A stretch of 8,769 nucleotides of DNA from positions 1-8,769 of the forward strand of contig CAMLPA010000118.1 of assembly GCA_946481605.1 (NCBI GenBank), in the 5' to 3' direction. The notes below the pieces were generated by a model, which was not told the origin of the DNA, made no database searches, and saw nothing but the letters and a program-made list of their open reading frames with translations. Position numbers and translations under genes: made by a program. This DNA comes from an uncultured Flavihumibacter sp. Its GTDB lineage: Bacteria; Bacteroidota; Bacteroidia; Chitinophagales; Chitinophagaceae. Shown here one piece after another: positions 1 to 5,952 of the stretch (the first letter of the stretch is position 1; every line of letters begins with the position of its first letter).

Positions 1-409
1 GCTGGCGGATTTGTTGGTCGTCGAGCCTTGCGAGCAGTTGTCCTTTTCTTACCGCGTCACCTTGTTTCACGAACAGCGCCTTCACGATACCGCCCTGTCC
101 GTTGGGCGGGGCAACATAAGCGGAGTTCTCCGCATCCACGGTTCCCTGCAATTCTATGAAGTGAGAGAACGCCTCCGTCTGAATAGGACTCACGCTCACC
201 AGTTTGATGTTCTTGGATTTACCGGCGGCGGTATCCAGTTTGCTGATCTCCAGTTCCAGCGCGGTGATCTTATCGGAGATTCCCTGCTGTTCTTTTTTCA
301 GTTTATCCAGTTCGGCCTTTTTTCCTGCAAGCTCATCCTTGTTGGCGCTTCCGCAGGAATAAAGGAACAATGTAACCCAAAGCAGCCCGTAAAAGTGCTG
401 TTTCTTCAT
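1..409 (-). CDS. Efflux RND-type periplasmic adaptor (membrane fusion) lipoprotein, N-terminal part
   Basis: This is the first 136 codons of an HlyD/AcrA-type membrane fusion protein, cut by the left window edge. Such adaptors bridge an inner-membrane pump and a TolC channel. The sequence shows a lipoprotein signal (MKK, hydrophobic stretch, LYSC with Cys19), a charged heptad-like segment at about residues 24-55 likely to be coiled coil, and the start of the biotinyl/lipoyl-like domain (APPNGQGGIVKALFVKQGD then VRKGQLLARLDD), which is diagnostic of the family. I chose the ATG at 409 because it gives a normal MKK signal peptide; an in-frame ATG at 430 would add seven residues (MILKYYN). The gene follows tolC by 48 bp on the same strand with no terminator between, so it is the third gene of the operon. 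The pump gene presumably lies beyond base 1 (inference). Confidence 0.9.
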   Translation of the reverse strand, partial: MKKQHFYGLLWVTLFLYSCGSANKDELAGKKAELDKLKKEQQGISDKITALELEISKLDTAAGKSKNIKLVSVSPIQTEAFSHFIELQGTVDAENSAYVAPPNGQGGIVKALFVKQGDAVRKGQLLARLDDQQIRQ

Positions 410-457
410 GTTATAATATTTAAGGATCATAGCGATTTTATTGGTAGTGTTGAATGA

Positions 458-1882
458 TTAGAGTTTTCCTAAAGAACGTTGGTAACTGATTTTGGCGATG
501 ATGGCATCGTACATGGCCTGGAAATAATTAGACTGAGAAGTCTGCAGGTCGTTCTCCGCCTGGATCAGTTCGAAACTGTTGCCCAATCCCTGTTCAAATT
601 TCAGTTTGGTGGAATTGTACACTTTTTCCGCCAGGTCGATGTTGCGTTGTTGTTCATCGAAACTGAGCAGGGCGTTTTTGAGCGATTCCCTGTTTACGGT
701 CTGTTGCAGGTCGATCACCCGCTTCAGGTTTTCCAGGTTATTCTCCGCTTTTTCCACCTGGTACATCGACTGTTTTACCTGGTACCTGCGCTGGAAGCCA
801 TCAAAGATGGGCACACTGATGTTTACGCCTGCATAACCGGTACTGTACCAGAAAGCATCTTTGCTGAAGATGAATTTTTCTGCCTGCGCCTGCCTGGTAA
901 AGTTCCCGATCAGGGAAACCGTTGGAATATACCGGAGCTTGTAGCGTTTCAGGTCAAGTTTCTGTAATTCGAGAGAAGTCTGGAGCAATTGAAATTCCTT
1001 CCTGTTTTCGTATTGAAAAGCATCGTCCAGGATGCCCGCCTTCACTTGATCAATGGTAAGGGAGTCTTTCAGCAACAATGTATCCACCTGCGGAAGACCG
1101 AGGGCATATTTCAATGCCGCATAAGAAAGGTGGATGCCGTTCCTTATGGTGGTTTGCATGGTTTTCAGGTTGGAAAGCTGTACCCTTGCGCGGTCTACAT
1201 CCAGTTTTTCAATGAAGCCTTCTTTAAACATGATCTCGTTGTCGCGCACCAGTTTCTCAATGCGCTTCACGCCATCGTTCACGAATTCAAGTTGTTTTTC
1301 GGCGATCAGTACGGCATAATATCTTTTGTAGGCGGAATCCTTTACATCTTCTTTGGACAACTCAATGTTCTTCTTCGCAAAATCGATGGAAGCTGCACGG
1401 GCCTGTAAGCCTACAAATACATCAGGCTGAAACAGCAACTGGGTAAGTGTTACGCCGGCGCTCGCGTTCCAGGGTTGCTGGAAACTTACCGGGCGCAATA
1501 CGGGAGACGGCACATCCGTAATGGGACCATTGCTACCCTGCACGCCTTCATCCTTCAGCACCTGGTACACGGAAGAAGATGTTCCGTCAGGGAAAAGGAA
1601 GATGGGGAGTTTGTAAAAATACTGGGCGCCCATATCACCCTTGATCTGTGGCAGCGCCTGCCCCAGGATACCTTTGTTCATGGCTTCCTGGATTTTCAGG
1701 TCAAGCTCTTTGTTTTTCAGGTCAATCACGTTCTGGTAAGCGCGGTCTACGGCTTCCTGAACAGTGAGTTCATGTTTTGTTTGGGCGAAAGTGGAAGTAG
1801 AAAAAACAGCGGCCATCAGTACGAACAGGAAGAGCGGCTTCCTATCGGAATGTTTATGGCTTTGCTTCATAAGTCGGTTCAT
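458..1882 (-). CDS. TolC family outer-membrane efflux protein
   Basis: A 474-residue TolC/OEP-family protein, the trimeric outer-membrane duct of tripartite efflux pumps. An N-terminal signal peptide ends near STSTFA-Q. The mature part opens with LTVQEAVDRAYQN, the typical first helix of the OEP repeat. Long helical segments rich in Leu, Gln and Asn follow, with a second repeat around YQVEKAENNLENLKRV and a C-terminal block (QGLGNSFELIQAENDLQTSQSNYFQAMYD) very characteristic of the family. Length is normal. The start at 1882 overlaps the end of the upstream tetR by 29 nt in another frame; a second in-frame ATG at 1870 (MKQSHKH) gives an overlap of 17 nt and is equally plausible. The overlap suggests translational coupling. 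The substrate cannot be told from sequence. Confidence 0.95.
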   Translation of the reverse strand: MNRLMKQSHKHSDRKPLFLFVLMAAVFSTSTFAQTKHELTVQEAVDRAYQNVIDLKNKELDLKIQEAMNKGILGQALPQIKGDMGAQYFYKLPIFLFPDGTSSSVYQVLKDEGVQGSNGPITDVPSPVLRPVSFQQPWNASAGVTLTQLLFQPDVFVGLQARAASIDFAKKNIELSKEDVKDSAYKRYYAVLIAEKQLEFVNDGVKRIEKLVRDNEIMFKEGFIEKLDVDRARVQLSNLKTMQTTIRNGIHLSYAALKYALGLPQVDTLLLKDSLTIDQVKAGILDDAFQYENRKEFQLLQTSLELQKLDLKRYKLRYIPTVSLIGNFTRQAQAEKFIFSKDAFWYSTGYAGVNISVPIFDGFQRRYQVKQSMYQVEKAENNLENLKRVIDLQQTVNRESLKNALLSFDEQQRNIDLAEKVYNSTKLKFEQGLGNSFELIQAENDLQTSQSNYFQAMYDAIIAKISYQRSLGKL

Positions 1883-2507
1883 TGTGCGTGCTTTTTTTGG
1901 TGCGTTCCGATTTGTATTTCAGAATAAGTTTATATCCTTTCATAGAGACCACTCCATACAGGAAGTGCTCCAGTATTTCCTTTTGCAGTTTTGCGATATT
2001 GTATTTGGATATGGGGAACAATTCCTGGTCGAACACCATGCCCATACAAAAGCCCATACGGTACCTGGAGAGGATATCCACCTCAAGTTCCGGGCGATAC
2101 AATCCTTCTGCGATCCCCCTGCGGAGATTGCTACTGATCATGTTGAGGAGAAACTGCTCCTTGAAAACCTTAAACCTTTGGAAAGCGGAGAAATGAAATC
2201 TTTCTAGATCGTAAAAAACAGACGGGTTGATATCACTGAAGGTACGCTCAACCTGCTCCATCACGATGAATATCTCGTCAATTGCATTGCGGGCTTCATG
2301 GAACCCTTTCATACAATCCTCTTCGGAACGGGCGATCTCATCCTCAATTACCGCATCCACCAATGCGTCCTTATCGGCATAATACTGGTAGATGGTTTTT
2401 TTAGAGACCCCCAACTGGTTGGCGATCTCATCCATGGTAATCGTGCGGATGCCGAAGCGTTTGAACAACTCTTCCGCCTTGCCCCTGATTCTGTCTTTTA
2501 CTTCCAT
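1854..2507 (-). CDS. TetR/AcrR family transcriptional regulator of the efflux operon
   Basis: A 217-residue TetR-family repressor. The N-terminal domain is textbook: RIRGKAEELFKRFGIRTITM, then a helix-turn-helix at about residues 24-43 (DEIANQLGVSKKTIYQYYADKDALV). The C-terminal ligand-binding half is variable, as expected, so the inducer is unknown. The gene is first in a minus-strand operon with tolC and the membrane fusion protein, and its 3' end overlaps tolC. A 28-bp inverted repeat covers its own promoter just upstream, so it probably represses itself and the pump (inference). The start codon lies about 17 bp downstream of the predicted -7 element, a short leader without a Shine-Dalgarno sequence. 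Many Bacteroidota RND operons begin with such a regulator. Confidence 0.93.
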   Translation of the reverse strand: MEVKDRIRGKAEELFKRFGIRTITMDEIANQLGVSKKTIYQYYADKDALVDAVIEDEIARSEEDCMKGFHEARNAIDEIFIVMEQVERTFSDINPSVFYDLERFHFSAFQRFKVFKEQFLLNMISSNLRRGIAEGLYRPELEVDILSRYRMGFCMGMVFDQELFPISKYNIAKLQKEILEHFLYGVVSMKGYKLILKYKSERTKKSTHNEPTYEAKP

Positions 2508-2523
2508 TGCTCAAAAATCTGCC

Positions 2524-2554
2524 CAAAACTATGGAAACTTTTTACGTCACCAAA
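2524..2554 (-). promoter_or_regulatory. Bacteroidota-type promoter of the tetR-tolC-adaptor operon
   Basis: Read on the minus strand there is TTTG (plus-strand 2551-2554), a 19-bp spacer, then TAGTTTTG (2524-2531). This matches the Bacteroidota primary-sigma consensus TTTG / TAnnTTTG at every defined position. Transcription would start roughly 10 nt before the tetR ATG. Confidence 0.72.
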
Positions 2555-2560
2555 GTTTCC
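2533..2560. promoter_or_regulatory. Candidate TetR operator (inverted repeat)
   Basis: Arms GGAAACTTT (2533-2541) and AAAGTTTCC (2552-2560) are perfect reverse complements separated by 10 bp. The repeat covers the -33 element and the whole spacer of the tetR promoter, the standard place for a TetR-family autoregulatory operator. That the TetR encoded here binds it is inferred from position only. Confidence 0.65.
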
Positions 2561-2628
2561 CATCATTATTTTTTGCCACTCATGGAAGAAGAAATAAAAA
2601 GAACCAGGGATCACATGAAGCGCTCCTT

Positions 2629-2656
2629 CAAAATCCAAAATTCAAAATTCAAAATC
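2629..2656. repeat. Four tandem CAAAATY heptamers
   Basis: Four consecutive 7-mers, CAAAATC, CAAAATT, CAAAATT, CAAAATC, lie 38 bp before the DUF502 start codon in an A/T-rich intergenic segment. The array is short and may be simple low-complexity DNA. A weak -7-like TACCTTTA (2662-2669) follows, with no matching -33 element. Confidence 0.6.
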
Positions 2657-2693
2657 TCATCTACCTTTACCCCGCATTACAAACAAACGTTGC

Positions 2694-3344
2694 ATGGACA
2701 GTAAAAAACTACGTCAGTTGAGCAGATGGCACTGGAAACGGATCATCCAGTATTTTTTCCAGGGCATTATCATCCTTGCCCCCATCACCATCACCGTTTG
2801 GGCGGTTATCTCCCTGTTCTCCTTTATCGATAGCCTGGTACCAGGCCTGATCCATCGTATAGCACCAGGGCTGTTGAAAACGGATGCGGCGGGACAACCG
2901 GCAAATATACCCGGGCTCGGTTTTATCCTGGTGGTACTTATTGTGTTTCTTGTAGGATATGTTTCCAGCTTTTTCGTGGTGGGCAGACTGGTGGATATTT
3001 TCGATAAGATACTGGAAAGAACCCCGGGCATCAAGTTCATATACAGTTCCGTAAAAGACTTTTTTGAAGCGTTCGCGGGTGATAAAAAGAAGTTCAACCG
3101 CCCGGTACTTGTTTCCCTGGACAACAATGATGTTTGGCAGGTAGCATTTATTACACAGGACGATGGACACCAGTTTGAACTGCCCGCTCATGTAGCCGTA
3201 TATGTCCCTTTTTCTTATTCCATTGCCGGAAAAGTATATTGGGTACCTGCGGAAAGAATTAAACCCCTCCCCCACATGCATGCCGGAGATGCCATGAAGT
3301 TCGCGATCTCGGGCGGTGTAACCCACGTGGAAGAGGGCCACTGA
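2694..3344 (+). CDS. DUF502 family membrane protein
   Basis: A 216-residue protein of the DUF502 family, which in plants includes COV1-like proteins; its biochemical role in bacteria is not established. It shows a basic N-terminus, a first membrane segment at about residues 20-45 containing the family's LAPITITVWAV stretch, a loop ending in NIPGLG, a second membrane segment at about 74-98 (GFILVVLIVFLVGYVSSFFV), then the conserved RTPGIKFIYSSVKDFFEAF region and a soluble C-terminal domain (VLVSLDNNDVWQVAFITQDD; YVPFSYSIAGKVYWVP). Length is normal for the family. It is divergent from tetR and shares the 187-bp intergenic region. It ends six bases before the first operator-like repeat of the next gene, so the two genes are probably separately controlled. 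Confidence 0.9.
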   Translation: MDSKKLRQLSRWHWKRIIQYFFQGIIILAPITITVWAVISLFSFIDSLVPGLIHRIAPGLLKTDAAGQPANIPGLGFILVVLIVFLVGYVSSFFVVGRLVDIFDKILERTPGIKFIYSSVKDFFEAFAGDKKKFNRPVLVSLDNNDVWQVAFITQDDGHQFELPAHVAVYVPFSYSIAGKVYWVPAERIKPLPHMHAGDAMKFAISGGVTHVEEGH

Positions 3345-3349
3345 TTTTT

Positions 3350-3417
3350 TTGCAACATTGCGGCAAAATATATTTTGCAACATAGTTTCATTTCATACAT
3401 TTGCAACCTAATTGCAT
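3350..3417. promoter_or_regulatory. Three tandem 17-bp operator-like imperfect inverted repeats
   Basis: Three sites share the left half TTGCAAC, a 3-bp centre, and a right half close to GTTGCAA. They are 3350-3366 (right half GCGGCAA), 3375-3391 (GTTTCAT) and 3401-3417 (ATTGCAT); each right half matches 5 of 7 bases. Start-to-start spacing is 25 and 26 bp. Site 2 overlaps the -33 element and site 3 the -7 element of the predicted promoter. A 17-bp dyad is of the size bound by Fur-family dimers; since the regulated gene looks like a zinc chaperone, a Zur-like repressor is the favoured but unproven candidate. Confidence 0.6.
3374..3403 (+). promoter_or_regulatory. Bacteroidota-type promoter of the AztD-like lipoprotein gene
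   Basis: TTTG (3374-3377), an 18-bp spacer and TACATTTG (3396-3403) match the TTTG / TAnnTTTG consensus fully. The start codon at 3421 follows by 17 bp, leaving a very short leader without a Shine-Dalgarno sequence. The elements sit inside the repeat array, consistent with repression by occlusion. Confidence 0.65.
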
Positions 3418-3420
3418 TTT

Positions 3421-4614
3421 ATGAAAAGATACTATTACGCTATGGGCCTGGCGGCCCTTGTCTTAACCTTCAGTGCCTGCCGGAAAAATGACAACGACGC
3501 TCCGGCGGAAAAAGAGAACAAATTTGTACGCATCCTCGTGTCGGATGATGCCTCCTCATCGCTCACGTTGCTGGATCCTGCAACGGGCACACAAACACCA
3601 TTCACAGGTTCCGGGCCGTTGCTGGCGCTTTATCCCACAGGAAGCGGCCGTTTCGCCGGTGTGGTAAACATTTCCGGTAACCTCATAAGCTTCTTCGACA
3701 GTGGCGTAGAGGCGCATGACGACCATGCACACCTGAAAGGCACACCCAAATGGGCGCTTACAACTTCTACCCGTTTAAAACCTGCGCACTTCAAAGCCTG
3801 GGGCAACCAAATACTGGCCTTTAATGACGGAGAAGGCACTTTAAGCGCAGTAAAAGAATCCGACCTGCACACACAGGCTGCTACCACTACCATCAATGCA
3901 GGCGTTGCACACCATGGCGCAATGGCCATTTTTAATAACGGCAGCATTGCCGTTACCGTAAAAACTGGTACTGTGGCTGGAAGTTTACCCGAAAAAATAA
4001 AGGTGATCGATGCATCGGGCAACACGCTCCATACCGGCAACATTTCCACCGCGGGTATGCACGGCAACGCGGGCAACGGCACACTGGCGGCTTTTGGCGC
4101 ACCGGAAGGCATACTCACCATCACCGATGCCGGTGTGGAAAAACTGATCCCCTACCCGGATGGATTTGGCAGCAACTGGCTGAGCACGCTGCACTACGGA
4201 AAAGCATCTTCAAAATTCATTGGTGCACGGGCGAAGTTCGGGGTGTTCCTCATCGAGCCTACTTCCAATACAATCTCCGCACTGTACCAGTCCGACAAAA
4301 TTAAATCCGCCTCCTTCGACGCAGCGGGCAGGAACGTGATCATCCTCGAAGAGAACGGCACCATACGTTTGTTCAATCCCGTAAGTAAGACCCAGATCGC
4401 TATGGCAAACATGACGCAGTTGGTATTCCCGGCAACCGGCGGTCCAGCCTACACTTCCAGCACCAAATACGTGTACCTCACCAATCCGGAAAAAGGCGAA
4501 CTTTATATGCTGCGCACAACCGACCTTACACTTTTTAAAACCGTGAACATCTCCGGCAAACCTGGAAAGATCGCGATGATTGGCGCGGACCTGGACAAAG
4601 AAGACAACGACTGA
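3421..4614 (+). CDS. AztD-like zinc metallochaperone lipoprotein (beta-propeller)
   Basis: A 397-residue predicted lipoprotein. The signal MKRYYYAMGLAALVLTFSAC gives lipid-modified Cys20, followed by a charged linker (RKNDNDAPAEKEN). The rest is repeating beta-propeller-like blades of the form 'VxxxDPATGxxxP'. Several blocks resemble AztD, the periplasmic zinc chaperone that feeds the AztABC importer: FFDSGVEAHDDHAH with His99, His102 and His104; AGVAHHG with His164/His165; GMHGNAG with His214; and IPYPDG followed by LHYGKAS with His258. Those histidines are the likely metal ligands (inferred from position; no structure computed). No aztABC genes are in the window. I prefer the ATG at 3421 over an in-frame TTG three codons upstream, because it gives a clean signal peptide. 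A strong terminator follows. An alternative reading is a generic propeller lipoprotein of unknown role. Confidence 0.78.
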   Translation: MKRYYYAMGLAALVLTFSACRKNDNDAPAEKENKFVRILVSDDASSSLTLLDPATGTQTPFTGSGPLLALYPTGSGRFAGVVNISGNLISFFDSGVEAHDDHAHLKGTPKWALTTSTRLKPAHFKAWGNQILAFNDGEGTLSAVKESDLHTQAATTTINAGVAHHGAMAIFNNGSIAVTVKTGTVAGSLPEKIKVIDASGNTLHTGNISTAGMHGNAGNGTLAAFGAPEGILTITDAGVEKLIPYPDGFGSNWLSTLHYGKASSKFIGARAKFGVFLIEPTSNTISALYQSDKIKSASFDAAGRNVIILEENGTIRLFNPVSKTQIAMANMTQLVFPATGGPAYTSSTKYVYLTNPEKGELYMLRTTDLTLFKTVNISGKPGKIAMIGADLDKEDND

Positions 4615-4639
4615 TAACATAGCATAAACATCTATTGAA

Positions 4640-4682
4640 AGCAGGAAGGTTTCCCATTGTGGAAAACCTTCCTGCTTTTTTT
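4640..4682 (+). terminator. Rho-independent terminator after the AztD-like gene
   Basis: A stem with left arm starting AGCAGGAAGG and right arm ending CCTTCCTGCT pairs over about 15 bp with one bulged base and a loop around CATTGT. It is followed directly by a run of seven T. It lies 26 bp after the stop codon and separates this gene from the downstream enzyme gene. The A before the stem is too short for a convincing reverse terminator. Confidence 0.93.
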
Positions 4683-4695
4683 ATCAAATCCGCTC

Positions 4696-4735
4696 CCTGA
4701 AACAGTTTCCAATTTTGGTTGCTAAAAGTTTCAGG
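4696..4735. repeat. Inverted repeat upstream of the zinc phospholipase-like gene
   Basis: CCTGAAAC (4696-4703) and GTTTCAGG (4728-4735) are perfect 8-bp complements 24 bp apart. An inner 11-bp palindrome, GAAACAGTTTC (4699-4709), overlaps the left arm. The element sits between the terminator and the next gene, where no consensus promoter is visible, so it may be regulatory; its function is unknown. Confidence 0.45.
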
Positions 4736-4826
4736 TGTTTTCAACAAAAAGAATACGGTTATTTTCTCCCCACAACACCGTTATTTCACGATTGCCTCCT
4801 ACCCCATCGCGAACGATCTTTGGGGC

Positions 4827-5792
4827 ATGAAAAAATTACTGATCTGTTGCTGTTTTGTTTTGTCGGTCCATTCCGATCTGATGGCCTGGGGCTTTTACGC
4901 GCACCGGCTCATCAACAAACAGGCAGTATTCCTGCTTCCGCCTGAAATGATAGTTTTCTTCAAACCGCACATCGGCTACCTCGAAGAAAGGGCCACGGCC
5001 CCAGACAGCAGAAGGTACATGGTGCAGGGAGAAGGTCCCCGGCATTATATTGACCTTGACCATTATGGCACTTACCCTTTCGATTCCCTGCCCAGGAAAT
5101 GGACCACGGCCAGCGAAAAATTCGGAGCCGACACGCTGAACACCCACGGCATTGTGCCGTGGTGGATCCAGACTATGCTGGGCAGGTTAACAAAAGCATT
5201 CAGCAATAAGAACCCGGTGGAAATCCTGAAAACAGCGGCTGAACTGGGCCACTATATCGCCGATGCCCACGTGCCACTCCACACCTGCAGCAACCATAAC
5301 GGGCAAAAAACCCACCAACACGGTATCCACGCATTCTGGGAATCCAGGATACCGGAACTGCTGGCTGAATCGGAATGGGATTTACTTACAGGGAAAGGTG
5401 TATACATAGCAGATCCGTTTCGTTTTACCTGGCAGTTTGTTCTGGAAAGCGCACTTGCGGCGGATAGTGTATTGCAACTGGAAGCCGCACTGAACGGCTC
5501 CTTTCCGCAGGAAAGAAAATTCGCTTTTGAGTTCAGGAACGGGCAGTTGATCAAACAATACAGTTCGGCCTACACCATTCAATACAATAAAAGCCTGAAC
5601 GGCATGGTGGAACGAAGACTCAGGTCCTCGATACATACGGTAGCCTCTTTCTGGATCACGGCCTGGACGGAAGCCGGGCAACCCGACCTGTTCATCCTGG
5701 AAAAACCCGCCTGGTCAGAGGCAGAAAGAAAGGAAATGGAAACCCTGCAGGCGTTCTGGAAAACACTCCCGGCAGGTGTAACCTGTTATTGA
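4827..5792 (+). CDS. Secreted zinc-dependent phospholipase C / S1-P1 nuclease superfamily protein
   Basis: A 321-residue exported protein. The signal peptide (MKKLLICCCFVLSVHSDLMA) is predicted to be cut just before Trp21, so Trp becomes the mature N-terminus, as required in this superfamily where the N-terminal amine and backbone bind zinc. The full tri-zinc ligand set is visible: W21 and H26 (WGFYAH, the spacing of P1 nuclease), D60 (APDSRR), H73 (RHYIDLDHYG), H142, D146 and H152 (HYIADAHVPLH, H-x3-D-x5-H), then H168 and E172 (HAFWE, H-x3-E as in Bacillus phospholipase C). It should hydrolyse phosphodiesters outside the cytoplasm; whether lipid or nucleic acid is not decidable here. An in-frame TTG at 4719 would add 36 residues ahead of the signal peptide, so ATG 4827 is preferred. 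It follows the AztD-like gene but is separated from it by a terminator. Confidence 0.87.
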   Translation: MKKLLICCCFVLSVHSDLMAWGFYAHRLINKQAVFLLPPEMIVFFKPHIGYLEERATAPDSRRYMVQGEGPRHYIDLDHYGTYPFDSLPRKWTTASEKFGADTLNTHGIVPWWIQTMLGRLTKAFSNKNPVEILKTAAELGHYIADAHVPLHTCSNHNGQKTHQHGIHAFWESRIPELLAESEWDLLTGKGVYIADPFRFTWQFVLESALAADSVLQLEAALNGSFPQERKFAFEFRNGQLIKQYSSAYTIQYNKSLNGMVERRLRSSIHTVASFWITAWTEAGQPDLFILEKPAWSEAERKEMETLQAFWKTLPAGVTCY

Positions 5793-5803
5793 TGGAAGCA
5801 CAT

Positions 5804-5824
5804 AAAAATTGGTCCGGAATTTTT
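5804..5824 (+). terminator. Possible weak terminator after the zinc enzyme gene
   Basis: AAAAATT (5804-5810) and AATTTTT (5818-5824) form a perfect 7-bp, all A/T inverted repeat with a GGTCCGG loop, starting 12 bp after the stop codon. The symmetric A and T runs would suit a bidirectional terminator, but the stem lacks G/C pairs, so strength is doubtful. Confidence 0.35.
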
Positions 5825-5835
5825 GGGCAATCCTT

Positions 5836-5843
5836 TATCTTTG
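5836..5843 (+). promoter_or_regulatory. Possible -7 element for serC
   Basis: TATCTTTG matches TAnnTTTG exactly, 110 bp before the serC ATG. The nearest upstream TTG (5809-5811) is 24 bp away, longer than the usual spacer, so the promoter is only tentative. If real, the serC transcript would have a leader of about 100 nt containing the 16-bp repeat noted below. Confidence 0.35.
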
Positions 5844-5882
5844 GCCCGCCGTTGTATTTCCTGCCACCATTTTTAACCTGAA

Positions 5883-5898
5883 CAGCCGAAGTTTTCAA
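5883..5898 (+). repeat. 16-bp direct repeat, copy 1, in the serC leader
   Basis: CAGCCGAAGTTTTCAA occurs here and again, identically, at 5990-6005 inside serC, where it encodes part of PAEVFK. The copies are 107 bp apart. In the leader the same reading frame would give AEVF and then run to a stop after about ten further codons, with no in-frame start seen, so it is not a gene. Confidence 0.85.
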
Positions 5899-5952
5899 TG
5901 AACTGATTATCAGAGGCATGTTTTGACAAACAGTTCTTTTGACCTAAAATTT

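Noticed and set aside
479..967. Plus-strand open frame of 162 codons opposite tolC
   Set aside because: It is antisense to a clearly recognised TolC-family gene, has no family resemblance and no start signals; it is a shadow frame.
3327..3351. Hairpin GTGG...CCAC plus T-run at the end of the DUF502 gene as a terminator
   Set aside because: Only four base pairs in the stem, partly within the coding sequence; too weak to call despite the seven-T run.
2709..3383. Minus-strand open frame of 224 codons opposite the DUF502 gene
   Set aside because: Composition is not protein-like and it is fully antisense to a recognisable DUF502 protein.
3412..3420. TTG start three codons upstream for the AztD-like gene
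   Set aside because: It lies inside operator-like site 3 and only nine bases past the -7 element; the ATG at 3421 gives a standard lipoprotein signal.
4719..4826. N-terminal extension of the zinc enzyme from a TTG start
   Set aside because: The extra 36 residues precede a clear signal peptide (MKKLLICC...) and resemble translated intergenic DNA.
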